A stretch of 64,000 bases of DNA. Origin: Rhizobium sp. WYJ-E13. GTDB lineage: Bacteria; Pseudomonadota; Alphaproteobacteria; Rhizobiales; Rhizobiaceae. The first letter of the stretch is position 1. Each line of letters opens with the position of its first letter. Shown piece by piece: positions 1 through 9,227 of the stretch. The stretch covers positions 4,022,501 to 4,086,500 of the forward strand of contig NZ_CP076853.1 in the NCBI RefSeq assembly GCF_018987265.1, read 5' to 3'. Made by a program: the position numbers and the translations under genes. The notes under the pieces are model-generated. The model had not been told where the DNA came from and searched no databases. It saw only the letters and a list, made by a program, of their open reading frames with translations.

Positions 1-1035
<1,035 letters not shown>

Positions 1036-1283
1036 TCATTGACTATGCTCATCGCCCGGCGAATGCACCGCATTCGTCCGGTAGTTCGATGAGCCTGACC
1101 TTCTGTCCTCACGCGCCATAGGCGCTGCGGACGGCGCGCCGGACAACCGGCGACGCGCTTTGCGCTTGCGGAGCTTTGCTCCGACGGTGCCTCGCGAAAG
1201 GTAAGACGTGTTCAAAACCAATCACTGACGACTACTTATTAGTCGCTCAGTGAACCAGCTTCTCACACAAGTTGCGCTTCGCT
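1036..1283 (+). other. 23S-5S internal spacer, hairpin-rich
   Basis: This 248-base spacer holds no gene. It contains several short inverted repeats with small loops: cgaatgc-acc-gcattcg at 1060-1076, a G+C-rich palindromic stretch around 1110-1165, cggagc-ttt-gctccg near 1169-1183, and cgact/agtcg arms near 1229-1245. Some of these probably form processing stems of the rRNA precursor. Confidence 0.6.
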
Positions 1284-1402
1284 GACCTGGTGGTTATGGC
1301 GGGGTGGCTGCACCCGTTCCCTTTCCGAACACGGCCGTGAAACGCCCCAGCGCCTATGGTACTTCGTCTTAAGACGCGGGAGAGTCGGTCGCTGCCAGGT
1401 CT
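1284..1402 (+). rRNA. rrf: 5S ribosomal RNA
   Basis: The sequence starts gacctggtggttatggcggg and contains cacccgttccctttccgaac and the closing stretch gggagagtcggtcgctgccaggtc. The two ends pair (cctgg with ccagg), and the length of about 119 bases is normal for 5S. It follows 23S in the usual order and precedes a strong terminator and tRNA-fMet. Confidence 0.96.
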
Positions 1403-1433
1403 GCTAAACGCAACTCGTGAAAAACGCATGTGC

Positions 1434-1454
1434 CCGAAGCTGAACAAGCTTCGG
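1434..1454 (+). other. Hairpin after 5S rRNA
   Basis: ccgaagct and agcttcgg form a perfect 8-bp stem around a 5-base loop. It lies 30 bases past the 5S gene and could take part in 3' processing of the rRNA precursor. Confidence 0.5.
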
Positions 1455-1520
1455 AAAGCAACATGCGCAAAATCGACAACAATCTTCTCTGAACGAAACC
1501 AACGGCCCAAAGCCGATACA

Positions 1521-1550
1521 AAGGGCCGCTTCCAAAGCGGCCTTTCGTCT
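1521..1550 (+). terminator. Candidate intrinsic terminator after 5S
   Basis: An inverted repeat (gggccgctt / aagcggcc) is followed by tttcgtcttt. It lies between 5S and tRNA-fMet, so it may end or attenuate rRNA transcription before the tRNA. Confidence 0.7.
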
Positions 1551-1577
1551 TTAGCGCCCTATATCATGAACACGAGA

Positions 1578-1806
1578 CAAATTGCTTCGCAATTTGCTCG
1601 GCAACAATCCGCAAAGCGCAAGCGCTTTGCGTAGCCGCGACAAATCCTACGGATTTGCGCAATCGGTCTTTTGCCAACAGGCAAAAGACCTGGACGGACG
1701 ACACAAGTGTCGCCTGGATAACGCGGGGTGGAGCAGCCCGTTCGGCCTAAGATCGATCCACCGGATCGATCTCTTAACGGCCTCACCTCGTCAGGCTACG
1801 CCTGAC
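1578..1806. repeat. Array of seven perfect short-loop hairpins
   Basis: Seven separate perfect inverted repeats follow one another: 1578-1596, 1610-1631, 1641-1657, 1665-1690, 1699-1712, 1750-1772 and 1790-1806. Stems are 6 to 11 bp and loops only 2 to 4 bases. The stems differ in sequence, so this is not a tandem repeat. The strongest is ggtcttttgcc/ggcaaaagacc at 1665-1690. No protein gene is supported here. The function is unknown. Confidence 0.75.
1722..1740 (+). repeat. 19-base copy of the tRNA-fMet 5' end
   Basis: The bases cgcggggtggagcagcccg match exactly the first 19 bases of the tRNA-fMet gene at 1841-1859. They are in the same orientation, 119 bases upstream. The match stops there and no tRNA body follows, so this is a fragment and not a second tRNA gene. 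Confidence 0.9.
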
Positions 1807-1840
1807 ATCGCTCCCGGGCACAACGTCCGGAATGAAATAT

Positions 1841-1917
<77 letters not shown>

Positions 1918-1935
1918 ACGATCCCTGCGATCCAC

Positions 1936-1960
1936 AAAAGCCCCCTCCGCGGGGCTTTTT
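1936..1960 (+). terminator. Intrinsic terminator of the rRNA/tRNA operon
   Basis: aaaagcccc and ggggctttt form a perfect stem, followed by a T run (tttttgcgttttt). It lies 18 bases after tRNA-fMet. Confidence 0.85.
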
Positions 1961-2108
1961 GCGTTTTTGGGCTTCACCGCTGGCTGCCTGTCCCACCAGT
2001 CACATAGTCAAAGCTCACAGGCCCTCGGAAAAATCGCAGCCAGACGGAATAAGTCGGCAGCTCTGTTGTCTACGTTCGTGAAACCGCTCTGCACAACAAG
2101 GAGCCCGC

Positions 2109-2594
2109 ATGAACGTCTTTCCTCGAAAAAGATTCCTTCCGCTGTCAGCGTCGATCTTCGTGATCCTGTCCGTTTCCGCGTTGGCCGACGATTCGGCATC
2201 GCATCAACACATCACCTCCGCGGTGACCGACGAGACGCCGTTCCTGGCGGAAAACGATGCCGCCATGACGAAGATGATGAACGACATGGCGGTCAGGCCG
2301 ACAGGTGACGTCAGCAGGGATTTCGTCGAGATGATGATCCCCCATCATCAGGGCGCGATCGATATGGCGCAGGCCTATCTGCGTTATGGCAGCAATGAGC
2401 AGCTCAAGCGCATTGCCCAGGAAATCATCGTCGATCAGCAGCAGGAAATCGCCGCGATGCGGCTGGCTCTCGGCGATCCGCTTCCGCCTTCGGAGCCGGC
2501 GCCGACACAAGTTTCCCCGCAGAACTCCGTCTCGTCCGGCGTCGGTATGTCGATGACGCCAACGATGGATCCGAACATGAGAATGGGTAACTGA
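2109..2594 (+). CDS. DUF305 family exported protein
   Basis: A 161-residue protein with an N-terminal signal peptide (hydrophobic residues about 10-26, cleavage near SALA-DD). The mature part carries the DUF305 core: EMMIPHHQGAIDMA at about residues 75-88, with the paired His and Met residues thought to bind metal in this ferritin-like helical family. The C-terminus is Met-, Ser- and Pro-rich (MSMTPTMDPNMRMG), which also hints at metal contact. It is 12 bases upstream of the beta-propeller gene and is probably co-transcribed with it. DUF305 proteins often accompany copper handling, but nothing here proves the metal. The mature protein should be periplasmic. Confidence 0.85.
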   Translation: MNVFPRKRFLPLSASIFVILSVSALADDSASHQHITSAVTDETPFLAENDAAMTKMMNDMAVRPTGDVSRDFVEMMIPHHQGAIDMAQAYLRYGSNEQLKRIAQEIIVDQQQEIAAMRLALGDPLPPSEPAPTQVSPQNSVSSGVGMSMTPTMDPNMRMGN

Positions 2595-2606
2595 AAGGAC
2601 CCCGTC

Positions 2607-4064
2607 ATGAAGTCTAGCTTTCTCGCCCTCAGCCTGTTTGCCGGCGCCATGCTGGCACCTTTAACAAGCTCTGCCGGCCAGGCGCCGGGTTCCGCCTCCG
2701 ATCCGGATATCCCCGTCAGCAGCAAGGATCGCGTCTATGCGGCCGAACAATTCTCCAACACGGTGTCGGTCACCGATCCATCCACCAATAAACTGCTCGG
2801 CGTCATCCGTCTCGGGGATCCGCAACCCGGCAATCTGAGCCCGCTCTATCGGGGGCAGGTCCTGGTCCACGGTATGGGCTTTTCGCCTGATCACAAAACA
2901 CTGGCTGTCGTTTCGATCGGTTCGAATTCGGTGACTTTCATCGACACAGCAACCAATGCCGTAAGGCATACCACCTATGTAGGCCGCTCGCCGCATGAAG
3001 CATTCTTTACACCCGATGGCAACGAAGTCTGGGTCACGGTTCGCGGCGAGGATTACATTTCCGTCATCGATGCGCATACCTATGAAGAGAAGCTGCAGAT
3101 CAAGGTGCCGGCCGGCCCGGGCATGCAGATTTTCTCACCGGATGGCAAATACGGCTACATCTGCTCCTCGTTCAACCCCGAGACCGTTGTCGTTTCCGTC
3201 GCCGATCACCAGATCGTCGGTCACATCAAGCAGGAAAGCCCCTTCTGCCCGAACATTGCGGCGACGCCTGATGGCAGGCAAGTCTGGCTCACTCTGAAGG
3301 ATATCGGCAAGACGCAGGTCTTCGACGCGAAGGCACCCTTTGATCTCATCAAGACGATCGATACCGGGCCGATTACCAATCACGTCAACATCGTGCACAA
3401 CGCCAATGGCGACTTTGCCTATGTCACCGTTGGTGGCCTCAACCAAGTGAAGGTATACCGCACGGACAATTTCGAACAGGTCGCAACGATATCAGTCGGC
3501 AATCTTCCGCACGGCGTCTGGCCGTCCGGCGATGGCACGCGCGTCTATGTAGGCCTCGAAAACGCCGATGCGCTCGCAGCGATCGACACGCTGACGAACA
3601 AGGTGATCGCCACCATACCGATCGGCCAGGCGCCGCAGGCCGTCAACTATGTCCCCAACGCAGTCCCCGAGGGCGATGGCATGCAGAACCTCCAACCGCT
3701 CGGCGTTGCCGGCCAGGCGGCGCATCTTGCCCTGCGCGCGCTCAAGGCAAAGCAGGGTGGTGTTGCTCCGACCAGTATCTCTCTCTTCGATCAGGGCCTG
3801 TCGCAAGTGCTGCAGGCATCGGTGACGGGGCTGGAGCCCAAGAAGCCTTACATTCTTGCGCTCTCCACGCGGGCTGATGGTTCGGGCGATCTTCAGCCGC
3901 TGGCTTCGTTCATGACGAACCCGGCCGGTTCGGCGATCGTCAACGCCGTCGGTCCCATCCGGCAGATCGTCCAGAGCAACGAGAAGGCCGAGCGCCGCTA
4001 TCTTGTTGTCGCCGCAACGGACGAAAAGGGACCCGGTGAAGTCGTCCAGATCGAAGCGAAGTAA
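2607..4064 (+). CDS. YVTN/YncE-like beta-propeller protein, exported
   Basis: 485 residues with a signal peptide (about 1-23, cleavage near SSAG). The body is made of repeated blades with the YVTN pattern: RVYAAEQFSNTVSVTDPSTNKLLGVI, then SNSVTFIDTATNAV, DYISVIDAHTYEEKLQIKV, FAYVTVGGLNQVKVYRT and NADALAAIDTLTNKVIATIPIG. These predict a seven-bladed propeller, probably periplasmic. The final 130 residues leave the repeat pattern and may form a separate beta domain. The start has a good ribosome-binding site (gaaaggacc). Its close linkage to DUF305 and to a sigma/anti-sigma pair suggests an envelope or metal stress role, which is inference. Confidence 0.85.
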   Translation: MKSSFLALSLFAGAMLAPLTSSAGQAPGSASDPDIPVSSKDRVYAAEQFSNTVSVTDPSTNKLLGVIRLGDPQPGNLSPLYRGQVLVHGMGFSPDHKTLAVVSIGSNSVTFIDTATNAVRHTTYVGRSPHEAFFTPDGNEVWVTVRGEDYISVIDAHTYEEKLQIKVPAGPGMQIFSPDGKYGYICSSFNPETVVVSVADHQIVGHIKQESPFCPNIAATPDGRQVWLTLKDIGKTQVFDAKAPFDLIKTIDTGPITNHVNIVHNANGDFAYVTVGGLNQVKVYRTDNFEQVATISVGNLPHGVWPSGDGTRVYVGLENADALAAIDTLTNKVIATIPIGQAPQAVNYVPNAVPEGDGMQNLQPLGVAGQAAHLALRALKAKQGGVAPTSISLFDQGLSQVLQASVTGLEPKKPYILALSTRADGSGDLQPLASFMTNPAGSAIVNAVGPIRQIVQSNEKAERRYLVVAATDEKGPGEVVQIEAK

Positions 4065-4126
4065 ATCCCTTCCGCCCGCTGCCTGTGATAGGGTGGCGGG
4101 CGAAAGCTCCTGAAGGTAAGCCTCTC

Positions 4127-4654
4127 ATGGGTGACATTCTGCAGCTTGTCGAACCGATGATACCGGCGCTCCGCCGCTATGCCCGCGGATTGCTGAAAGA
4201 TGCGACGGCGGCCGACGATCTCGTCCAGGATTGTCTGGAGCGGGTTATCGCTCATTGGCACCATCGACGAAACGACGATCCGCGCACCTGGGTCTTCGCG
4301 ATTCTTCATAATCTGGCTGTCAACCGGTTGAAACAGATGTCGCGTCGTGGCGAGCATCTGCCCTTTGAAAAGCTGGACGAAAGTGCCTTTGCCAGGCAGC
4401 CGACGCAGGAAGATAATCTGATGCGCCGCGATATAATTCAGGCGCTGGAGCAGCTTCCGGAAGAGCAGCGCAGCGTCCTGCTACTGGTATCCGTTGAGGA
4501 TCTGTCCTATTCGCAGACAGCGGCAGTCCTGGCGATCCCGATCGGCACCGTCATGTCGCGCCTGTCGCGGGCGCGCGAGCGGCTGCGGCAGATATTGGAG
4601 AATCCGGGGCAGACGGCACAGGGGCCAGTCTCCCATCTTCGGAGAGTAAAATGA
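4127..4654 (+). CDS. ECF-type RNA polymerase sigma factor
   Basis: 175 residues from the ATG at 4127, which has gaaggt upstream; an in-frame ATG 42 bases earlier lacks a site. Region 2 lies at about residues 8-75 (RYARGLLKDATAADDLVQDCLERV, then PRTWVFAILHNLAVNRLKQ). Region 4 lies at about 115-165 (LEQLPEEQRSVLLLVSVEDLSYSQTAAVLAIPIGTVMSRLSRARERLRQIL), a typical helix-turn-helix for the -35 element. Regions 1 and 3 are absent, as expected for extracytoplasmic-function sigma factors. The stop overlaps the start of the next gene (ATGA), so it is translationally coupled to its presumed anti-sigma factor. Confidence 0.93.
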   Translation: MGDILQLVEPMIPALRRYARGLLKDATAADDLVQDCLERVIAHWHHRRNDDPRTWVFAILHNLAVNRLKQMSRRGEHLPFEKLDESAFARQPTQEDNLMRRDIIQALEQLPEEQRSVLLLVSVEDLSYSQTAAVLAIPIGTVMSRLSRARERLRQILENPGQTAQGPVSHLRRVK

Positions 4655-5427
4655 GCGTAAAACCGATCACCGAGGATGATCTTCACGGTTTTGTGGATGG
4701 TGCACTCGACGAGGCGCGTGAAGCCGAGGTTTCTGTCTATCTCGAAACCCATCCCGAAATCGCCGCGCGGATCGACAGCTACGGCAGCCAGCGGCTTGAT
4801 TTAAGGGCCGTGCTCAACCCCGTGGCGGAAGAACCGGTTCCAAGCCGCCTGAATCTGGGTCACCTCGTGGAGATGCGTAAGCAAAGCCGACCATCTATCT
4901 GGCGCATGGCCGCCGCGGCCGTCGTTCTTCTCGCCGCTGGCGGTTCGGGTGGCTGGATGCTGCATGGCATGTACAGGCAATCGAGTGAGGGCATGGTGGC
5001 GCTGGCCGATGAGGCAGTAGACAGCTTCGCGACCTATGCGCCCGACAGGACAAGACCCGTCGAGCTTCGCGCCGACAATACGGCCGAGCTCGTCGACTGG
5101 GCGACCGAGCGTATGGGCCGCAAACCGGTGCTGCCGGATCTTTCCAAGTCGGGCTATCGCCTGATGGGCGGCCGAATGATTTCGACATCACATGGCGCTG
5201 GACTGATGCTGATGTATGACGATGACCGCGGCACACGTCTTGTCATGCTGACGCGCCCGATGGTCGCCGATCAGAACAAACCCATGGCACCGCATGCGCA
5301 GGGCAATGTCGAGGGTTGGAGCTGGGCGTCCGGCGGCATGGGCTATAGCCTCGTCGGTGCCTTGCCGGCCGATACCTTGCATCCGCTAGCCGACGATATC
5401 AGGCATCAGACCGAAACCGGTGCCTGA
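4651..5427 (+). CDS. Membrane anti-sigma factor
   Basis: 258 residues, overlapping the sigma factor gene by four bases. The N-terminal part (ITEDDLHGFVDGALDEAREAEVSVYLETHPEIAARI) has the fold pattern of anti-sigma domains but lacks the HxxxCxxC zinc-binding motif. One membrane segment follows at about residues 84-106 (AAAAVVLLAAGGSGGWMLHG). The C-terminal 150 residues would be periplasmic. It should hold the sigma factor at the membrane until a signal is sensed outside. The signal is unknown; the neighbouring DUF305 and propeller proteins are candidate targets or sensors. Confidence 0.85.
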   Translation: MSVKPITEDDLHGFVDGALDEAREAEVSVYLETHPEIAARIDSYGSQRLDLRAVLNPVAEEPVPSRLNLGHLVEMRKQSRPSIWRMAAAAVVLLAAGGSGGWMLHGMYRQSSEGMVALADEAVDSFATYAPDRTRPVELRADNTAELVDWATERMGRKPVLPDLSKSGYRLMGGRMISTSHGAGLMLMYDDDRGTRLVMLTRPMVADQNKPMAPHAQGNVEGWSWASGGMGYSLVGALPADTLHPLADDIRHQTETGA

Positions 5428-5442
5428 GTTCTGTCATGCCTG

Positions 5443-5525
5443 AAGCAGGTCGCGCGAAAGTGCGCAGCGGTTGTCTAATCGCGTTTGGTTTTGCGATAAC
5501 GACATGTATCAAACAAAGACTTAGT
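5443..5525. repeat. Rhizobial interspersed repeat, copy A
   Basis: The core gaaagtgcgcagcggtt is shared with 59957-60005, and in a more diverged form with 42321-42367. The right part (ttttgcgataacgacatg ... aaacaaagacttag) looks like the tail of the same family. The repeat reaches into the stop codon of the leftward gene that ends at 5521. Confidence 0.7.
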
Positions 5526-7167
5526 GCATGCGTGGGCCGCGTTTCTCGCCGCCGCGCTTTAGAGGCAATCCCATCATGCCTTCGGGTATCTGTTCATCGG
5601 CTGCCGGCGCTGCATTATGCAGGCGTAGACGCTCGAGCGCCATGCGAGCAAGCTGGGCATAGGGGATGGCGGCCGGATCGTCAGTGTGGATATCCTGGAT
5701 CGCGGTCAGAACTGTCTCGGCTTCGGCGAGGCGGCGTGCGGCGATAAGGGCGACACCCTCCTTGTAACGGGCCTGCACCACATGGGGCGCCTGGTCGCCG
5801 ATGCGGCGGAAGGTCACGACGGCATTCTCATAGAGTTTCAACGCCAATTGTGTATCTCCAAGGCGAAGTGCAATCGGCAGCGGCTCGGCGGTGCGCTCCA
5901 GCAATGCCTGATAGGCGGTAAGGGCTTCGGTCAGCTTTCCCCGGTCGAAGAGCAGGTTGGCAAGGCCGAATTCGGCGCCGACATGACCCGGCGAGGATTG
6001 CAGGATCTGCGTGAAGACCGTTTCCGCTTTTGCCTTTTCGCCGTTTCGATACATTTCGAGCGCCCGCTCATAAACATATTTGACGCTGCGCGGATGCAGC
6101 ACGCCGCCCAGATTGCGCCCGTCGCGTGTCCGGAAAAGTGTATAGCTGATCCGCCGCTCGTCAGCGCCGAAGACATATTTGTAGGGTTCGTTTCCGCGCA
6201 GGAAATCATAGAACTTGAAGCCGTCCTTGATCGCTCGGCGAATGCAATATCCATGCAGAACGAGGCCTGGAGACGGTGTCTTCCAGTTCTCGTCCCGGCC
6301 GGTTATATAGAAGAGGATCGTCTTTTTGGGCCGGTCTACCATGTTGGCGAGAGCGCCGAGCGGCTGTTCGCGGAACCAGAAGACCGGGACATCGAGCGTG
6401 CCGCTCCTGAAGCAGTCCATCAGCATTTCACGCGTGGAATTGATGAGCCGCTCCGTCCGCTCCGGCCCTTTGCGCTCCGTCCATCGCGTGCGCCAGAAAT
6501 CGAAGAGAATGGTGAGGTCCCGGTCAATGGTCTCGGGCGTTGCCATGGTCATCCGGTAGCCCTCATCGCCATCGAGCTTGCGCAGGAAGCGGCGCAGCTT
6601 CTGGCGTGTCTGGCTGCTCATCTTGCGGTCCAGATAGTCGTCCCAGCTTGCAGGCAGCGAGACGACCGGGCAGATCGTATTGTCGATATTGTCATGGCTG
6701 CTCGGCGCGTTGTCGCGAAACATGACGAGGGGCCCCTGCAGCGCCAGGATCATCTTCTCCCGCCGTTCCGGTGGCCCGCTGAAATGCTCCAGCCTGAGAT
6801 GCGTCCAGTTCTGCTGTTTGAGGTAAGCGGCGAAGCCGGCGATAGCTTTTTGCTCGTAACCCGGCATGACGATGAGGCCTGTATAATCGGCCGAATAATT
6901 CCCGCCCATGACGATTTCATCGTAGAAAAGCCCGCTCTGCTCATCGAGTTTCGTGAGCAACCTCAGTGGCAAAAAGGCGACATAGGGAGCATCCGTCTCC
7001 CGCTGGCGCAGTGCGAGGACGAACCACCGGCCGCGGTGCCGCAGAAAGTCTCTCAGCCATGTCCAGGAAAGGAAATGTTGGGCGTCCGGATCGTCTCGAT
7101 AGACTTGATCCCAGTTGTCGCGAACGGCGTCAAAACCGGCGACGGTATCAATGACATCGATGCGCAT
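5521..7167 (-). CDS. CelD/BcsL-type acetyltransferase fused to TPR repeats
   Basis: 548 residues from the ATG at 7167, which has a very strong site (gggaggggg); a TTG 12 bases earlier is less likely. The first 330 residues match the CelD/BcsL GNAT-like acyltransferase pattern (QHFLSWTWLRDFL, SQTRQKLRRFLRKL, FWFREQPLGALANM, DFLRGNEPYKYVFG). Residues about 370-500 form tetratricopeptide repeats (GHVGAEFGLANLLFDRGKLTEALTAYQALL). No signal peptide or membrane segment is visible. Such proteins modify polysaccharides or surface molecules; the nearby secretion and nucleotide-sugar genes fit, but the substrate is unknown. Confidence 0.8.
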   Translation of the reverse strand: MRIDVIDTVAGFDAVRDNWDQVYRDDPDAQHFLSWTWLRDFLRHRGRWFVLALRQRETDAPYVAFLPLRLLTKLDEQSGLFYDEIVMGGNYSADYTGLIVMPGYEQKAIAGFAAYLKQQNWTHLRLEHFSGPPERREKMILALQGPLVMFRDNAPSSHDNIDNTICPVVSLPASWDDYLDRKMSSQTRQKLRRFLRKLDGDEGYRMTMATPETIDRDLTILFDFWRTRWTERKGPERTERLINSTREMLMDCFRSGTLDVPVFWFREQPLGALANMVDRPKKTILFYITGRDENWKTPSPGLVLHGYCIRRAIKDGFKFYDFLRGNEPYKYVFGADERRISYTLFRTRDGRNLGGVLHPRSVKYVYERALEMYRNGEKAKAETVFTQILQSSPGHVGAEFGLANLLFDRGKLTEALTAYQALLERTAEPLPIALRLGDTQLALKLYENAVVTFRRIGDQAPHVVQARYKEGVALIAARRLAEAETVLTAIQDIHTDDPAAIPYAQLARMALERLRLHNAAPAADEQIPEGMMGLPLKRGGEKRGPRMH

Positions 7168-7303
7168 GCCCCCTCCCAATACGCCATACCTAATTCGGGA
7201 GATTCCAGTCTAATGAGAAACATGGATCTTCAAATAAACCGTCCGGGTGATTCCTTGAGACGAAATGGGATTAGCCCAAGGCAGCCGCTTTAGACAGACA
7301 ATG

Positions 7304-7792
7304 TTAGAGCGCTACAATGCGTGGGCTGGCATGGATGAAGGCCCACAGCGCCTTGCTGATATTGACGATCTCGGCAATCGATTTCTCCAGAAGCTCCATC
7401 TCTCGGTCATCCATCTGTTCGATCTTGCCGTAGCGGATTTCCTTGTCGTCCTCGACGAGGCGCATGAGTTGCGTGCTGGAGATTTCGCCCTTCTCGTCGA
7501 AGGAATAGATGCAGTGATTGTATTTGTTGCGCATCTTCGATTCCTTCTTCAGCCTGGACATGGCAGACAGAACCGCCTTGCGATCCGTGGCAGGCGTCGA
7601 AGAGAGCTTTGCGAGGCGCTCGACGAGATCTATGCGCGCGCGCGTCGTGTTGAGTGTCAGGAAGACCACGATCGCCGCCTCCTTCTCCACATTGAGAAGA
7701 TGGGCGATAATATAGATCAGCAGGCTTTCTGTATTCGTCCAGACATAGTTTAACCGGCCAACACTCAATAAGACATCTGACATAGCCGGCAT
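7304..7792 (-). CDS. Hypothetical protein, 162 aa, soluble and helical
   Basis: I do not recognise a family. The protein is rich in charged helices with no signal peptide. Residues about 20-45 are hydrophobic (TESLLIYIIAHLLNVEKEAAIVVFLTL) but read like buried helix. The stretch KKESKMRNKYNHCIYSFDEKGEIS resembles proteins of the RNase-toxin-like HEPN fold (RNKxxH-type motif, R-N-K-Y-N-H), but this is only suggestive. The ATG at 7792 has gaggga upstream; an ATG nine bases later is possible. It stands alone, 136 bases before the acetyltransferase gene. Confidence 0.65.
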   Translation of the reverse strand: MPAMSDVLLSVGRLNYVWTNTESLLIYIIAHLLNVEKEAAIVVFLTLNTTRARIDLVERLAKLSSTPATDRKAVLSAMSRLKKESKMRNKYNHCIYSFDEKGEISSTQLMRLVEDDKEIRYGKIEQMDDREMELLEKSIAEIVNISKALWAFIHASPRIVAL

Positions 7793-7872
7793 GCTAAAAT
7801 CCCTCGGATGAACGCTTATTATACGTAGATCATATCAGATAATTTCTCTAAGTGCTTCGACCATTTCTACGC

Positions 7873-9222
7873 TTAACGCTCCTTGAATGCGCGTGACATG
7901 CTGTCGGCGATCGGCTTGCTCAGATATTCGAAGAAGGTGCGCTCCGAGGTCTGGAGCAGTACCTCCGCCGGCATGCCGGGAACCGGATGGAAGTTGTGAA
8001 CGCGGGCAATTTCCGAGTCCGGGATCTGTACGCGCACGATGTACACGTCCTTCACGGACATGCCGGCATTTTCCTCAATGGAGTCGGCCGAAACATAGAA
8101 GACCTTGCCTTCCAGAACCGGCGTAGTGCGCCTGTTGAGGGCGGTCAGGCGGATTGCCGCCGTCTGCCCTTCGTGAAGCTGATCGATGGAGGTACGCAAT
8201 ACCTGCGCCTCCAGGATCAGCGGCACATGGGCCGGCAGGATTTCCATGATCGGTTTTCCGGTGGTGATGACGCCGCCGGCGGTGTGGTAGTAGGAGCGCA
8301 CAACCGTACCAGTCACCGGCGAACGGATGACCGTACGCTCCAGAACGCCGGCAGCTTCGTGCAGCTGTTGACGCACGCTGTCGAGGTCGGATTCGGCGGT
8401 CTCCAGCGCGTCAAGCGCTGCCTGCTTGTTGGAGTTGACAGCGATGACCGCTTCCTGACGGAATTTGGCGATTTCCGCCTCGCTCTCGTTGAGCTCTCCG
8501 TTCAGGCGCGAAATATCGCCCATCGCATCGGCAATGGCGCGCTCGATGGCCAGAAGGTCGGTCTTGCGCATATAGCCGACCTTGACGAGCCGTGCCTTGG
8601 AATCCCGCTCGTCCGAGAGCAGCGCCAGTTGCCGTTCGAAGGACTCGCGCTGGCCCTTGTAGCCTTCGAAGCGGTATTCCAGCGACTTGATGTTCTTCTC
8701 GATGAGGTTGAGCTGCTCCTCGAGCTTGACCTGCTTGCTGTGGAAGACGACGTTTTGGCTCTGGATGATGGCGTTGATATCGGGGTCGCTCGCCTTTGCC
8801 ATGACGATGTCAGGAAGCTTGAACTCACGCGATCCCTGTGCTTCGGCCCTGAGGCGTCCAACAACTGCCTCCAGACGCAGCCGCCTCAGCGTCAGCATTC
8901 GCTCGTTGGTCAAGGCGGCTGTTTGGTCGAGAGTCACCAGGACGTCGCCCTCCTTGACGATTTCACCTTCGCTGACGAGCATTTCCTTGATGATACCGCC
9001 TTCAAGGTGCTGGACGACCTTGTTGTTGCCGGTCGCCACGAAGCTGCCCTGGGCGATGATGGCGGAGGCAAGTGGCGCGGTTGCCCCCCAGTATCCGAAA
9101 CCGCCGAACGAGCAGAAAAGGACCGTCAGGCCGACAAAGCTGTGCAAACGGATGGAGCGCGGCACGTCGCCATACCATTCGAGCTGCACCGGGCCGGTGG
9201 ATTCCTGCTTCTTATTTCCCAT
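7873..9222 (-). CDS. Type I secretion adaptor (HlyD/PrtE family)
   Basis: 449 residues from the ATG at 9222. The open frame reaches further upstream, but only by overlapping the exporter gene. One membrane anchor lies near residues 28-52 (SFVGLTVLFCSFGGFGYWGA). Next come a lipoyl-like half motif (GSFVATGNNKVVQHLEGGIIKEMLVSEGEIVKEGDVLVTLD), a long coiled-coil hairpin (about 110-290), the second lipoyl half and a beta-barrel domain (RSPVTGTVVRSYYHTAGGVI). It would bridge the inner-membrane ABC exporter to an outer-membrane channel; no TolC gene is in the window. It starts five bases after the exporter stop, so they form an operon. Confidence 0.93.
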   Translation of the reverse strand: MGNKKQESTGPVQLEWYGDVPRSIRLHSFVGLTVLFCSFGGFGYWGATAPLASAIIAQGSFVATGNNKVVQHLEGGIIKEMLVSEGEIVKEGDVLVTLDQTAALTNERMLTLRRLRLEAVVGRLRAEAQGSREFKLPDIVMAKASDPDINAIIQSQNVVFHSKQVKLEEQLNLIEKNIKSLEYRFEGYKGQRESFERQLALLSDERDSKARLVKVGYMRKTDLLAIERAIADAMGDISRLNGELNESEAEIAKFRQEAVIAVNSNKQAALDALETAESDLDSVRQQLHEAAGVLERTVIRSPVTGTVVRSYYHTAGGVITTGKPIMEILPAHVPLILEAQVLRTSIDQLHEGQTAAIRLTALNRRTTPVLEGKVFYVSADSIEENAGMSVKDVYIVRVQIPDSEIARVHNFHPVPGMPAEVLLQTSERTFFEYLSKPIADSMSRAFKER

Positions 9223-9227
9223 GGCCG

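Noticed and set aside
1722..1800. A second tRNA-fMet gene
   Set aside because: Only the first 19 bases match; no anticodon or T arm follows.
1578..1806. CRISPR array
   Set aside because: The hairpins differ in sequence and there is no constant repeat or spacer length.
2040..2100. EcfG-type promoter (ggaat ... cgtt) before the DUF305 gene
   Set aside because: The spacing of about 22 bases is too long for the 15-17 expected.
5686..7293. A 535-codon plus-strand frame opposite the acetyltransferase gene
   Set aside because: It is a shadow of the minus-strand gene, which has recognisable motifs, codon bias and a strong ribosome-binding site.
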